Source: Corynebacterium marambiense
GTDB taxonomy: Bacteria > Actinomycetota > Actinomycetes > Mycobacteriales > Mycobacteriaceae
Direction of reading: 5' to 3'
NCBI RefSeq assembly: GCF_016342275.1
Contig: NZ_JAEIOT010000007.1
Span: 1 to 64,000 of the forward strand
Length of the DNA: 64,000 bases
The notes below the pieces were generated by a model. The model saw only the letters and a list, made by a program, of their open reading frames with translations, ran no database searches and was not told the origin of the DNA. Shown one piece after another: positions 19,297 through 28,770 of the stretch; within the stretch, counting starts at the first letter, position 1; each line of letters starts with the position of its first letter. The position numbers and the translations under genes were made by a program.

Positions 19297-21015
19297 ATGA
19301 CAGCGACAGACGACATCCCCCGCGGAATCACCGTCAGGGCCCGCGCAGAGTCACCGGATGCCCCGCGCGTCGACCCAGGGACGACCCCCAGGCAGCTGCT
19401 GTGGCGATCGATGACCGCACATCCGCGACTCATGGTGCCGGCTCTGCTCTTGTCCGCTACACACCAGATCGGTGAGATGGGAGTACCGGTCATCGTCGGC
19501 CTGGCCATCGACCACGGTATCGCCGCAGGTGACGGCCGTACTTTCGTCCTACTGCTCATACTCCTTGCTCTCGACTTCCTCATGCTGTCCACCGCCTACA
19601 GGTATGCGTCCCGGCTCGGCTGGATCTCCATGAACTACGTCGAACACGGACTCCGCATGCGACTGACCGACCGGATGCTCGACCCCCGTGGGCTCGGGGG
19701 TCAGCCCAGACTTCCGGGGGAGCTGCTCGCCATCGCCGCCACCGACGCGCGCCAGGTTGCAATGAGCACGCAGGCGCTGCTTTATCCCGTGGGGCAGATG
19801 GTCGGCCTCATCTTTGGCGCAGGCATCCTGCTGCGCATCTACTGGCCGCTCGGCGTCGCGACAATCCTCGGGGCGCTGATCGTGGTCTTCGTCGCGGAGA
19901 AGGTCGGTGGGCCCTTGGCCTCTCGGTTCCGGAAACAGCAACAAGCCGCAGCGGAGGCCGCCGGAACCGCTGCGGACATGATGCAGGGAGTCCGGGTGAT
20001 CAAAGGCCTCGGTGCCGACCACGCCGCGGAGACCCGATACCGGAGGCTCTCGCGGCGCGCGTTGTCCGCGACACTGCGGTCCGTGAACTCCAACGCGGTC
20101 CTCACCGGGGCGATGCGGATCACCGGGGGACTACTCATCGCCGCAATCGCGGTGGCGGGTGCCCTGCTCGCGGTCACCGGACGCATCACCCTCGGTCAGA
20201 TGATCACCGTCATCGGACTCGCCCAGCTCGTCACCGAACCCCTGAACTTCGTCGGGGACTTTGGGGCGGTCCTCTGGGCGACCGGAAAAGGAAGCGCTGA
20301 CCGAGTTCTGGGGGTCCTTCAGTCCCCGACGGTCTTCGATGACACCGGCAGAGCCGCGCCGGCCCACGACAGCACCATGACCCTTGACCTCTCCGTGCAC
20401 GGTGCCGCCCTGGCCGTTGAACCCGGTGCGCTGTCCGTGTTCGATCTGCCTGCCACAGACGTCGCCCGCATCACCGATGCACTCGCGATGACGGTGCCCG
20501 CGGAACCCGGGATGATCAGGATCGGGGGAACCGACCTCGCGGATCTGGACGTCGACGCCGTTCGCTCCCGCATCCTTGTCGCACCGCACCGGGCGCAGGT
20601 ATTTGAGGGCACCGTCGCGGGCAACATCGCCGAGGGCGCAGCCCTGGCAGTCTCCGCCCCGGGGACACGGGCGGCGGTCAGCGTTGATTCGGCCGCACTA
20701 GCGGCGGGACTTGACGACATCATTGCCTCCCCGGAGGGACTCGACACACTGGCCGGGGATGCCGGTGACAGACTCTCCGGGGGACAGTGTCAGCGAGTGG
20801 CCCTGGCCCGTTCCCTCGCCGCCGATGCGGACATTCTCGTCCTGGACAATCCGACTACCGCGGTGGATTCGGTCACCGAAGCCCGCATCGTCGAGCGCGT
20901 CCGTACTCTCCGTAGCGGGCGGACAACGGTCGTGTTTACCGGGTCCCCGGCCTGGCGGGCAGCAGCTGATCAGGTCATCGGTTCTGCGACCGCCGAGAAC
21001 GGGGCGGCGTCGTGA
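19297..21015 (+). CDS. ABC exporter half-transporter with degenerate ATP-binding domain
   Basis: A 572-residue TM-NBD half exporter with ~6 transmembrane helices (~45-310) followed by a nucleotide-binding domain. The NBD keeps the signature LSGGQ (493-497) and the Walker B aspartate (ILVLDN). It has no P-loop: where GxxGxGKS/T should be it reads AVEPGALSVFDLPATD. The catalytic Glu is Asn518, and the switch His is missing (VVFTGSP in place of VIAHR). The ATG has GGAGGAGGG just upstream. It overlaps the next ABC gene by four bases, and the two must form a heterodimer. The substrate is unknown. Confidence 0.87.
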   Translation: MTATDDIPRGITVRARAESPDAPRVDPGTTPRQLLWRSMTAHPRLMVPALLLSATHQIGEMGVPVIVGLAIDHGIAAGDGRTFVLLLILLALDFLMLSTAYRYASRLGWISMNYVEHGLRMRLTDRMLDPRGLGGQPRLPGELLAIAATDARQVAMSTQALLYPVGQMVGLIFGAGILLRIYWPLGVATILGALIVVFVAEKVGGPLASRFRKQQQAAAEAAGTAADMMQGVRVIKGLGADHAAETRYRRLSRRALSATLRSVNSNAVLTGAMRITGGLLIAAIAVAGALLAVTGRITLGQMITVIGLAQLVTEPLNFVGDFGAVLWATGKGSADRVLGVLQSPTVFDDTGRAAPAHDSTMTLDLSVHGAALAVEPGALSVFDLPATDVARITDALAMTVPAEPGMIRIGGTDLADLDVDAVRSRILVAPHRAQVFEGTVAGNIAEGAALAVSAPGTRAAVSVDSAALAAGLDDIIASPEGLDTLAGDAGDRLSGGQCQRVALARSLAADADILVLDNPTTAVDSVTEARIVERVRTLRSGRTTVVFTGSPAWRAAADQVIGSATAENGAAS

Positions 21016-22853
21016 CCCACTCGAACAACGCAGCGACCCCGTGTACCCATCAACATCGGCCGGACGTCTCCGCGGCCGCCGACGCGCTACACGTAGCCAC
21101 CGGAGCCCAGGTCCGCAGCACACTGATCGCGGAACTTCAACCGCATCTCGTCCGCTTCGGTGCGTCGCTCGTCCTACTCATCACGGGATCCGCACTGGGA
21201 CTCGTGACCCCCCGGCTCATGGGTGGACTGGTCGACCTCGTCCGCGATGGTCGCCCGCTGCTCGGCCACACGGGTACCACCGCCGTCTGGTGGACGGCAG
21301 GCACCATGGCGACGGCCGTGGCAGCAATGGCACTGATAACCGGATTCGGTTACGTGCTCATGGCCGGAACTGTAGAACGTGTCATCGCCTCCCTGCGGGA
21401 ACGTGTCATAGCCGGTGGAATCGGGATGCCTGCGGAGCGCATCGAGGAGGTTGGGGTCGGGGATCTGGTCTCCCGGACGACCGATGACGTCGCGGAGATG
21501 ACCCGGGCGGTCAACCAGTCGTTGGCGTCACTCGCGATCGGTGGTTTCGCTGTGCTCGTGACCGTCGTTGGAATGGCCCTCCTGGATTGGAGGTTTCTCA
21601 GCGTGGCGGTGTTCCTCCTCCCCGTCTACGCAGTGTTCGTCCACAGGTACCGGAGGTACGCCCCCGACGCTTACCTGTGTCAGCGCATGGAGATGGCGCA
21701 ACGGGCGTCCGGGATCCTCGCGAGCCTCCGCGGCCTGCGGACCGTGCGCGCATTTAACCTGCAGTCGTCCCGCCGGGTCGGGATCGGTGACCATTCCTGG
21801 CGTGCGGTGGAGCTGGGCGTCTGGATCCGGATCCTGATCAACCGACTGTTCGGCGGGGTCAACCTTGCCGAATACATGGGAATGTCCGGGGTTCTGGTGA
21901 TCGGTTGGTTCCTGGTCGAACGCGGTGAGGTGAGCGTCGGCGTGGTGACCACAGCGACCCTCTACTTCCTCAGGCTCTTCCAGCCGATCGGGATGCTCGT
22001 CATCCTCATCGATCCTCTGGCTTCCGCCGCCGCGTCGCTCCGCAGGGTGGTTGGCGTGATTGTCGAACCGGACAGCCGTCCCGCGGAGATCGTCGACGCT
22101 CCCGGGTTGCCGCCGGGCTCTGCACCGGGGTTGCGAGTGGAACATCTCACCTTCAGTTATCCGGGCGGTCGGACGGTACTCGATGACCTCACCGCTGAGG
22201 TCGCGCCGGGAGCGGTCACCGCGCTGGTCGGGGCTTCCGGCGCCGGAAAATCGACACTCGGCGCCCTGATTGCAGGCTGTCGGCCGGTGAACTCGGGACG
22301 GGTCCTCATCGGCGGAACGGATGCATCGACGCTCACACCCGGGCAGCGCGCACGATCCGTGTGTCTCATCGCCCAGGGTGCGCACGTCTTCGCCGGGACG
22401 CTGAGAGAAGATCTCCTGCTGGCTCGCCCCGATGCGGATGACGACGCGCTCATCGACGCGTTGCGGCGGGTCGGCGCCGGCGATTGGGTGGCAGCTCTCC
22501 CCGAGGGCCTGGACACCGTTGTTGGGGAACGGGGACAGGTCCTCGATCCGGTGGAGGCCCAGCAAGTCGCACTGGCCCGGGTCCTCCTCGTCGACCCTCC
22601 GGTGGTGGTACTCGACGAGGCCACCGCAGAAGCCGGCGCCGGGGGATCGACCGCCCTGGAGGAAGCTGCGTGGAATGTCGTCCGTGGCCGGACCGCGGTG
22701 GTCATCGCGCACCGTCTCGATCAAGCGGTACGGGCGGATGAGATCTGGTTGATGGAATCCGGACGGATCGTGGAGCGTGGGACGCACCGGAAGCTCGTGG
22801 AACAGGAAGGAGCCTACGCGGATCTCTGGGCCGCGTGGTCCCGCGGACGGTGA
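21012..22853 (+). CDS. ABC exporter half-transporter, catalytic partner
   Basis: A 613-residue TM-NBD half exporter. The N-terminal membrane domain has ~6 helices (~55-340). The NBD has an intact Walker A (GASGAGKST, 407-415), Walker B with catalytic Glu536 (VVVLDEAT) and switch His567 (IAHRLD). The signature is lost: LDPVE (511-515) stands where LSGGQ belongs. Combined with the partner's intact LSGGQ, one complete ATP site forms; the second site lacks both P-loop and signature. The GTG start overlaps the upstream stop. Substrates of such exporters include lipids, siderophores and drugs; none is indicated here. Confidence 0.88.
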   Translation: MTHSNNAATPCTHQHRPDVSAAADALHVATGAQVRSTLIAELQPHLVRFGASLVLLITGSALGLVTPRLMGGLVDLVRDGRPLLGHTGTTAVWWTAGTMATAVAAMALITGFGYVLMAGTVERVIASLRERVIAGGIGMPAERIEEVGVGDLVSRTTDDVAEMTRAVNQSLASLAIGGFAVLVTVVGMALLDWRFLSVAVFLLPVYAVFVHRYRRYAPDAYLCQRMEMAQRASGILASLRGLRTVRAFNLQSSRRVGIGDHSWRAVELGVWIRILINRLFGGVNLAEYMGMSGVLVIGWFLVERGEVSVGVVTTATLYFLRLFQPIGMLVILIDPLASAAASLRRVVGVIVEPDSRPAEIVDAPGLPPGSAPGLRVEHLTFSYPGGRTVLDDLTAEVAPGAVTALVGASGAGKSTLGALIAGCRPVNSGRVLIGGTDASTLTPGQRARSVCLIAQGAHVFAGTLREDLLLARPDADDDALIDALRRVGAGDWVAALPEGLDTVVGERGQVLDPVEAQQVALARVLLVDPPVVVLDEATAEAGAGGSTALEEAAWNVVRGRTAVVIAHRLDQAVRADEIWLMESGRIVERGTHRKLVEQEGAYADLWAAWSRGR

Positions 22854-23282
22854 CGGCGCCGGAACAGAGTCGACTCCGACCCCTCTGGTGTGGTGAGTGC
22901 CCGTGCTTCTCACTGCCGCTCCGGTCTGTGGGCGACCGGGCCCGGGTAACTGCCTGTCGCAGCTGTTGTCGGTCGCAGCGGAGAGGACGGCGAGATCGGG
23001 CGGGGTGGGTGAGCCGCCCGGAATTATGCCGGGGATCCGCCGCGAGGCCAGCGGCAGCGGATCACTAAGACGGTCGTGCTCGTTGAGCAGCGACCTGTCA
23101 TACTCCGGTACGGAAACATGACAGTCTCGTTCTGATGCACGTCTCTGCTCAGGCGCGGGTGATCGAGGATGGTGGTCGGGTTGGTCGAACCGTGTTCCCG
23201 CCCTGCGATCAGCGTTAACTGTGTGACGCGATAGAGTTTCCGGTAACCAGTGAACAACGTTCAACCCTGACGCGAGGAAGCG
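22854..23282. other. Gene-free interval upstream of bioA
   Basis: 429 bases between the ABC exporter and bioA. Open frames here are short or are tails of long frames running antisense to the transporter, and none has a convincing ribosome site. The only recognised elements are the bioA -10 and the BioQ-like operator at the right-hand end. The left ~370 bases show nothing identifiable. Confidence 0.6.
23232..23263 (+). promoter_or_regulatory. bioA promoter with BioQ-type operator
   Basis: TAGAGT (23232-23237) is a likely -10. Downstream, TGAAC-AAC-GTTCA (23251-23263) is a perfect 13-base palindrome. It closely matches the corynebacterial BioQ operator described as TGAAC-N3-GTTAC. BioQ is a TetR-type repressor of biotin genes. 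Binding between transcription start and bioA would block elongation or initiation. Confidence 0.6.
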
Positions 23283-24563
23283 ATGACCGACACCGTCACC
23301 TTCGATCAACAGCACATTTGGCACCCGTACAGTCCCACCCCGGCGGCGATGGATCCCCTGCCGGTCGCGTCTACTTCGGGTGTCCGCCTCACCCTCGAGG
23401 ACGGGCGGACGCTGATCGACGGGATGAGTTCCTGGTGGGCCGCCTGTCACGGACACGGGCACCCGGCACTCGTCGCGGCCGCCCACCGGCAGATCGACAC
23501 GATGAGCCACGTCATGTTCGGTGGGCTGACCCACCGCCCGGCGGTCGACCTCGCTGAGCGCCTGCTCCGGATCGCGGGAGAGCCGTTGAATCGGGTGTTC
23601 TTCTGCGACTCAGGTTCCGTCTCCGTCGAGGTTGCTATCAAGATGGCGTTGCAGTACCAGCGGGGAAAAGGACACCCGGAGCGCAACCGACTGATTACCT
23701 GGCGGTCCGGCTATCACGGTGACACCTTCGGGCCGATGAGCGTGTGCGATCCCGACGGCGGCATGCATTCGCTGTGGGCCGGAACCCTGACCGAGCAGAT
23801 CTTCGCCCCAGCTCCACCCGTCCGGGGCTCATCGGTGGCACAGCGTGCCGCCTACCTCCAGCAGATCGAGGAGTTGATCGACGATTCCGTCGCCGCCATG
23901 ATCGTCGAACCCGTCGTGCAGGGCGCCGGTGGGATGCGGTTCCACGATCATGAACTCGTCGCCGGTGTCCGGGAACTGTGCGACCGGCATGGAATCCTGT
24001 TCATCGCCGACGAGATCGCCACGGGCTTCGGCCGCACCGGTGACCTGCTCGCTACCCGTGCAGCCGGTGTCCACCCGGACATCCTGTGTCTCGGTAAGGC
24101 CCTGACCGGTGGTTTCATGTCCCTTGCGGCCGTGTTGGCGACCGACGCGGTGGCAGCCACGATCCAGAGGCCCGAGGGGGGCGGGGCCCTCATGCACGGC
24201 CCGACCTTCATGGCGAACCCGCTGGCATGTGCGGTGGGTTCCGCCGCTCTCGATCTGGTGGAGGAGGGTTATTGGCGTGAGACGGTGCCCCGAATCGAAC
24301 GGGAACTGATCCGCGGGCTGGAACCGCTCCGGGAACTCCCGGGCGTCGCTGATGTCCGGGTGCTCGGCGCAATCGGGGTCGTGGAGATGGTTCGTCCGGT
24401 CAACATGCGCGCAGCGACGGACGCCGCTGTGGCTGTGGGCGTCTGGCTCAGGCCGTTCGGACGGTTGATCTACACCATGCCGCCCTTCACCGCCACGACG
24501 AAGGACGTCGTGGCGATCTGCACCGCGATGGCCGCCGCTGCGGAGGCGGGAGAGACCGAATGA
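23283..24563 (+). CDS. bioA: Adenosylmethionine-8-amino-7-oxononanoate aminotransferase
   Basis: A 426-residue class III PLP aminotransferase making 7,8-diaminopelargonate from KAPA with SAM as amino donor. The N-terminal segment QQHIWHPYSPT and GMSSWWAACHGHGHP are BioA hallmarks. The PLP Asp243 is in IADEIATGFGRTG and the Schiff-base Lys272 in LCLGKALTGGF. GAGGAAG lies 4-10 bases upstream of the ATG. bioD overlaps its stop. No bioB or bioF is in the window. Confidence 0.95.
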   Translation: MTDTVTFDQQHIWHPYSPTPAAMDPLPVASTSGVRLTLEDGRTLIDGMSSWWAACHGHGHPALVAAAHRQIDTMSHVMFGGLTHRPAVDLAERLLRIAGEPLNRVFFCDSGSVSVEVAIKMALQYQRGKGHPERNRLITWRSGYHGDTFGPMSVCDPDGGMHSLWAGTLTEQIFAPAPPVRGSSVAQRAAYLQQIEELIDDSVAAMIVEPVVQGAGGMRFHDHELVAGVRELCDRHGILFIADEIATGFGRTGDLLATRAAGVHPDILCLGKALTGGFMSLAAVLATDAVAATIQRPEGGGALMHGPTFMANPLACAVGSAALDLVEEGYWRETVPRIERELIRGLEPLRELPGVADVRVLGAIGVVEMVRPVNMRAATDAAVAVGVWLRPFGRLIYTMPPFTATTKDVVAICTAMAAAAEAGETE

Positions 24564-25234
24564 CCGTGCACATCATCACCGGCACGAACACGGACGTCGG
24601 AAAGACCATCGCCACGGCCGCGCTCGCCGTGCGACTACACACCACCGGCCGCGCCGTGACCGTGGTCAAGCCCGCCCAGACCGGGGAACCCGAGGGACAG
24701 GGGGACCTGACGACGGTGCGTCGACTGGTAGGGGAAACCGTGACGACCGTCGAGTTCGCCCGCTATCCCGAACCACTCGCACCGAATCTGTCGGCCCGAC
24801 GGGCCGGTCTCAGACAGCTCGATCTCGTGGAGACGGCGGCCAAGATCCGGGACCTCGACGCCCCGGGCCGTACCGTCCTCGTCGAAGGAGCGGGAGGGCT
24901 GCTCGTCCGGATCGCCGACGACTGGACGATCGCGGACCTCGCCGCGGACCTCGCCGCCCCCGTCACCGTTGTCACCTCCCTCGGGCTGGGGTCTCTGAAC
25001 TCGGCTGCGCTCACGGTCGAGGCCGCACGGCGTCGAGGTATCGGTGTCACCGGCCTCATCGGCGGGTGCCTGCCCCCTGACCCCGACCTCGCGACCCGTC
25101 TGAACCTCCGGGAATTGCCCGAGGTCACCGGAGTCCCGCTGCTCGGGTGCATTCCGCAGGGGGCCGGAAATCTCGATCCGGAGAAGTTCGCCCGCGTGGC
25201 GGAGCACCTCGACGCAGAACCTTTTTCGAGGTGA
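24560..25234 (+). CDS. bioD: Dethiobiotin synthetase
   Basis: A 224-residue ATP-dependent carboxylase closing the ureido ring of dethiobiotin from diaminopelargonate and CO2. The P-loop GTNTDVGKT is at 8-16, followed by VKPAQTGEPEGQGD and VEGAGGLLVRI. The ATG overlaps the bioA stop (ATGA), so both are co-translated under the BioQ-like operator. Confidence 0.94.
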   Translation: MTVHIITGTNTDVGKTIATAALAVRLHTTGRAVTVVKPAQTGEPEGQGDLTTVRRLVGETVTTVEFARYPEPLAPNLSARRAGLRQLDLVETAAKIRDLDAPGRTVLVEGAGGLLVRIADDWTIADLAADLAAPVTVVTSLGLGSLNSAALTVEAARRRGIGVTGLIGGCLPPDPDLATRLNLRELPEVTGVPLLGCIPQGAGNLDPEKFARVAEHLDAEPFSR

Positions 25235-25305
25235 AATGGCGTCAGCGTCGCGACACGGCTAGAGTTGCCCCGTTACACAACCACATAGAAAAGGACACGA
25301 TTACC

Positions 25306-26184
25306 GTGAACCAACCCGCTCGCCGAGACGGCACACCGGAGAAGAAGAAGCGCGCCGCTGACATCTACGTCTCCAAAGCCAAGCCAGCCCGCCACCAGCA
25401 TGTTCAGTCCGACCACGGCCACCGCGCAGCCACTGTTGGCGATGCCGCAGGCGAAGGCGTCCGCCTCCAGAAGGTCCTCGCCCAGGCGGGCGTGGCGTCC
25501 CGCCGGATGGCCGAGAAACTCATTGACGCGGGTCGTGTCGAAGTCGACGGCCGCATCGTCACCACCCAGGGCATGCGGATCAACCCCAACACCGCCATCG
25601 TCCGCGTTGACGGCGCGAGAATCCGCGTCAACGAGGACATGGTCTACTTCGTGTTGAACAAGCCGCGCGGAGTGCAGTCCACGATGAGCGACGACATGGG
25701 TCGCCCGTGCGTCGGAGACATCGTCGGAGAGAAGCTCGACGCCGGTCAGCGTCTCTTCCATGTCGGGCGTCTCGACGCCGCGACCGAGGGGTTGCTGCTG
25801 CTCACCAACGACGGTGAGCTGGCCAACCGCCTCATGCACCCCAAATACGAGGTGTCCAAGACCTATATGGCCACACTCGTCGGCGAAGCCGACCGCAAGC
25901 TCATCAAGCAGCTCAAGGAAGGCATCGAACTAGACGACGGCGTCGCGCGGGCGGACTACGTTCAGATCGTCGACGTTCACCAGGGCAAGTCCATCGTCCG
26001 CATCGACATCCACGAGGGGCGCAAGCATATCGTCCGCCGCATGTTCAAGACCGCCGGCTACCCGGTGGAGCGGCTGGTGCGCACCAAGATCCACACCGTG
26101 GCCCTGGGGGAGCAGACCCCGGGCGCGATTCGTGCCCTCAACAGTGCGGAGCTCGGCAGTCTGTACAAGGCGGTGGGAATGTGA
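25306..26184 (+). CDS. rluB: 23S rRNA pseudouridine synthase, RluB/RsuA family
   Basis: A 292-residue enzyme. A basic ~50-residue N-terminal tail is followed by an S4 domain ([21 protein letters not shown]) and the RsuA-type catalytic domain with the active Asp in [28 protein letters not shown] is conserved. Homologues between scpB and cmk are RluB, which modifies 23S rRNA helix 93. The GTG at 25306 follows AAAAGGA at ~11 bases. A -10 TAGAGT (25260-25265) overlaps the end region after bioD. cmk starts within its stop codon. Confidence 0.9.
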   Translation: MNQPARRDGTPEKKKRAADIYVSKAKPARHQHVQSDHGHRAATVGDAAGEGVRLQKVLAQAGVASRRMAEKLIDAGRVEVDGRIVTTQGMRINPNTAIVRVDGARIRVNEDMVYFVLNKPRGVQSTMSDDMGRPCVGDIVGEKLDAGQRLFHVGRLDAATEGLLLLTNDGELANRLMHPKYEVSKTYMATLVGEADRKLIKQLKEGIELDDGVARADYVQIVDVHQGKSIVRIDIHEGRKHIVRRMFKTAGYPVERLVRTKIHTVALGEQTPGAIRALNSAELGSLYKAVGM

Positions 26185-26894
26185 CGGCCGATCTGTCGAA
26201 CATGCCTGACGGTGGGCTGATCGTCGCCGTCGACGGTCCCAGCGGGACCGGAAAGTCCACGGTGTGCCGTGCACTGGCCACCCGTCTGGGGGCCCGTTAC
26301 CTCGACACCGGTGCCATGTACCGGGTCGCGACGCTGCATGTGCTCCGGCAGGGGATCGATCCCGCTGACACGGATGCGGTCATCCGGGCGACCGCCGACC
26401 TCCCCCTCGAGGTTAGCGATGATCCGACGTCAACCGCGGTCCTCCTTGCGGGGGAGGACGTGTCCGGGATCATCCGTGGGGCGGAGGTCACCCGGAACGT
26501 TTCGGCTGTGTCCGCCATCCCCGAGGTGCGCCTCAACCTTGTCGAGCTGCAGCGCAGCCTTGCGCGGCGGGCGCACCGCTGCATCGTGGAGGGCCGTGAT
26601 ATCGGCACCGTAGTGCTCGTCGACGCACCCGTGAAAGCGTTTCTTACGGCCTCCCCGGAGGTGCGCGCACAGCGACGTTTCGACCAGGACATTGCGGCGG
26701 AACGCGCCGCTGATTACGACACCGTTCTAGCGGACGTGGTTCGCCGGGACGAACTTGATTCCACCAGAGCGGCATCGCCGCTCGTTCCGGCCGCGGACTC
26801 CGTGGTCGTAGACACCTCCGATATGACGCTGGAGCAGGTCATCGACCGTCTTGTCCAGCTCACCTCGGACAGCGCAGAAAGGACGCGCTCATGA
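26181..26894 (+). CDS. cmk: Cytidylate kinase
   Basis: A 237-residue (d)CMP kinase. The P-loop GPSGTGKST is at 19-27, followed by [17 protein letters not shown], the NMP-binding region ([15 protein letters not shown]) and EGRDIGTVV. The GTG start overlaps the rluB stop and the stop overlaps the der start. The rluB-cmk-der trio is a standard bacterial arrangement. Confidence 0.94.
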   Translation: MTADLSNMPDGGLIVAVDGPSGTGKSTVCRALATRLGARYLDTGAMYRVATLHVLRQGIDPADTDAVIRATADLPLEVSDDPTSTAVLLAGEDVSGIIRGAEVTRNVSAVSAIPEVRLNLVELQRSLARRAHRCIVEGRDIGTVVLVDAPVKAFLTASPEVRAQRRFDQDIAAERAADYDTVLADVVRRDELDSTRAASPLVPAADSVVVDTSDMTLEQVIDRLVQLTSDSAERTRS

Positions 26895-28525
26895 GCGACA
26901 AACAGCATTCCTCTCCCGACGACGAACCGGAGACGATGTTCGTCTATCACACGCAGGGCGGCGAGATGGACGCCGTCGGTGTTTTCGCCGACGAGGACGT
27001 CGCTGCGCCGCACGGTGGACACGCCGCCAAGGACTTCGACCCGGCAGAATTCGGCGAACGCAACATCGACGACGCCGGAGACATCATCGATCCGGAGTTT
27101 GATGATTCGGAGTTCGCCGACGCCGATTTCGGCGAAGACTTTGATGACGAGGACTGGGAACGCATGGAGGAGGCCTTCGGCGTCGAACGTCCCGAGCACG
27201 TCGAGGAGTCACTGTGTACGGTTGCCATCGTCGGACGACCCAATGTGGGTAAATCGACACTGGTGAACCGGTTCATCGGCCGCCGCGAAGCGGTCGTCGA
27301 GGACTTCCCAGGTGTCACGCGCGACCGTATCAGTTACCTGGGGGAGTGGAATGGACGTCGCTTCTGGGTCCAGGACACCGGTGGCTGGGATCCGGACGCC
27401 AAGGGCATCCACGGCGCCATCGCCCGACAGGCCGATGTAGCCATGGCTACCGCCGATGTCATCGTCCTCGTCGTCGACACCAAGGTCGGTGTTACCGAGA
27501 CCGATGAGGTCATGGCTCGCAAACTCCAGCGCGCCGAGGTTCCGGTCATCCTGGTGGCCAACAAGTTCGACTCGGATTCCCAGTACGGGGACGTTGCCGA
27601 GTTCTGGTCGCTGGGCCTCGGGGACCCGTACCCGGTGTCCGCACAGCACGGCCGCGGTGGCGCCGATGTCCTCGACAAGGTCGTCGCGTCCTTCCCCGAG
27701 GAACCCCGGCAGAAATCGATTCTTGAGGGGCCGAGGCGGGTTGCGCTCGTCGGCCGGCCCAACGTGGGCAAGTCCTCACTGCTGAACAAGATCACCGGTG
27801 AGGAAAGGAGTGTCGTCGACAACGTCGCAGGCACCACCGTCGACCCTGTCGACTCCCTGGTGCAGCTGGACCAGAAGCTGTGGAAGTTCGTCGACACGGC
27901 GGGTCTGCGCCGCAAGGTGAAGAACGCTCAGGGGCACGAGTTCTATGCCTCGTTGCGTACCAAGAGTGCCATCGAGGCTGCCGAGGTCTGCATCTTCCTC
28001 ATCGACGCCTCCGAGCCCATCTCCGAGCAGGACCAGCGCGTCCTCGGGATGATCTTGGACGCAGGCAAGGCGGTCGTCATCGCCTACAACAAGTGGGACC
28101 TGATGGACGAAGATCGGCGCCCGCTCCTCGAACGTGAGATCGACCTGCAGCTGGCACACATCCCGTGGGCCCGCCGGGTGAACATCTCCGCCAAGACGGG
28201 TCGCGCCCTCCAGCGCCTCGAACCGGCGATGCTCGAAGCCCTGGAGTCCTGGGACACCCGGGTGTCCACGGGGCAGCTCAACACTTGGTTGCGTGCGGTC
28301 ATCGCGCAGAATCCGCCGCCGATGCGCGGGGGCCGGTTGCCGCGGGTCCTGTTCGCCACTCAGGCGTCGACCCGCCCTCCGGTGATCGTGCTGTTCACTA
28401 CCGGGTTCCTCGAGGCCGGGTACCGACGCTACCTGGAACGCAAGTTCCGAGAGTCCTTCGGTGGCTTCGAGGGGTCACCGGTCCGTATCGCGGTGCGAGT
28501 CCGGGAGAAGCGGAAACGGAAGTAG
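26891..28525 (+). CDS. der: Der (EngA): tandem GTPase for 50S ribosome assembly
   Basis: A 544-residue protein with two GTPase domains: GRPNVGKS at 115-122 and again at 288-295, each with DTGG/DTAG and NKFD/NKWD motifs. The KH-like C-terminal domain ends in basic RVREKRKRK. An ~105-residue acidic N-terminal extension (rich in Asp/Glu, for example [20 protein letters not shown]) is absent from E. coli Der but common in corynebacteria. The ATG overlaps the cmk stop. A perfect 20-bp hairpin ends the operon. Confidence 0.95.
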   Translation: MSDKQHSSPDDEPETMFVYHTQGGEMDAVGVFADEDVAAPHGGHAAKDFDPAEFGERNIDDAGDIIDPEFDDSEFADADFGEDFDDEDWERMEEAFGVERPEHVEESLCTVAIVGRPNVGKSTLVNRFIGRREAVVEDFPGVTRDRISYLGEWNGRRFWVQDTGGWDPDAKGIHGAIARQADVAMATADVIVLVVDTKVGVTETDEVMARKLQRAEVPVILVANKFDSDSQYGDVAEFWSLGLGDPYPVSAQHGRGGADVLDKVVASFPEEPRQKSILEGPRRVALVGRPNVGKSSLLNKITGEERSVVDNVAGTTVDPVDSLVQLDQKLWKFVDTAGLRRKVKNAQGHEFYASLRTKSAIEAAEVCIFLIDASEPISEQDQRVLGMILDAGKAVVIAYNKWDLMDEDRRPLLEREIDLQLAHIPWARRVNISAKTGRALQRLEPAMLEALESWDTRVSTGQLNTWLRAVIAQNPPPMRGGRLPRVLFATQASTRPPVIVLFTTGFLEAGYRRYLERKFRESFGGFEGSPVRIAVRVREKRKRK

Positions 28526-28539
28526 TGGTTAGCGTACTC

Positions 28540-28583
28540 AGGCAGCAGAAAGCCCTCCCACAGGGGAGGGCTTTCTGCTGCCT
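28540..28583 (+). terminator. Terminator of the rluB-cmk-der operon
   Basis: A perfect 20-base inverted repeat (28540-28559 with 28564-28583) has a four-base ACAG loop. The arms contain GCCCTCCC/GGGAGGGC flanked by AAA/TTT. A T run (TATTTTTC) follows 7 bases later. The position 14 bases after the der stop supports termination. Confidence 0.88.
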
Positions 28584-28688
28584 ACACGACTATTTTTCAT
28601 TAAGTTATTCCCATATTGGACCATCAGAATCACCCGTTTTCAATAATGTGTCAGACTATTCGAGGTAGACGGCTTGTAATCTTACGAT

Positions 28689-28714
28689 GTTTTCAACTAG
28701 ACTGATCGTTGAAA
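28689..28714 (+). promoter_or_regulatory. Operator-like dyad around the -10 of the His-rich gene
   Basis: TTTCAAC (28691-28697) and GTTGAAA (28708-28714) form a dyad whose spacer contains the -10 hexamer TAGACT (28698-28703). The octamer GTTTTCAA occurs here (28689) and again at 28636 and 28733 on the same strand. A repressor bound to the dyad would cover the promoter. A zinc-type regulator such as Zur is a guess from the downstream product. Confidence 0.45.
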
Positions 28715-28770
28715 GAGCCAACCGGTCCATATGTTTTCAATAGGTCCGGATCCAATATCAAGGAGCCACC

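Noticed and set aside
22897..23121. 74-codon + strand frame between the ABC exporter and bioA
   Set aside because: It has no ribosome site and low-information composition, and shorter competing frames exist in all phases.
21528..23534. 668-codon open frame on the minus strand
   Set aside because: It runs antisense across the second ABC exporter gene and the bioA upstream region. Its composition is that of a shadow frame in GC-rich DNA and no domain is recognisable.
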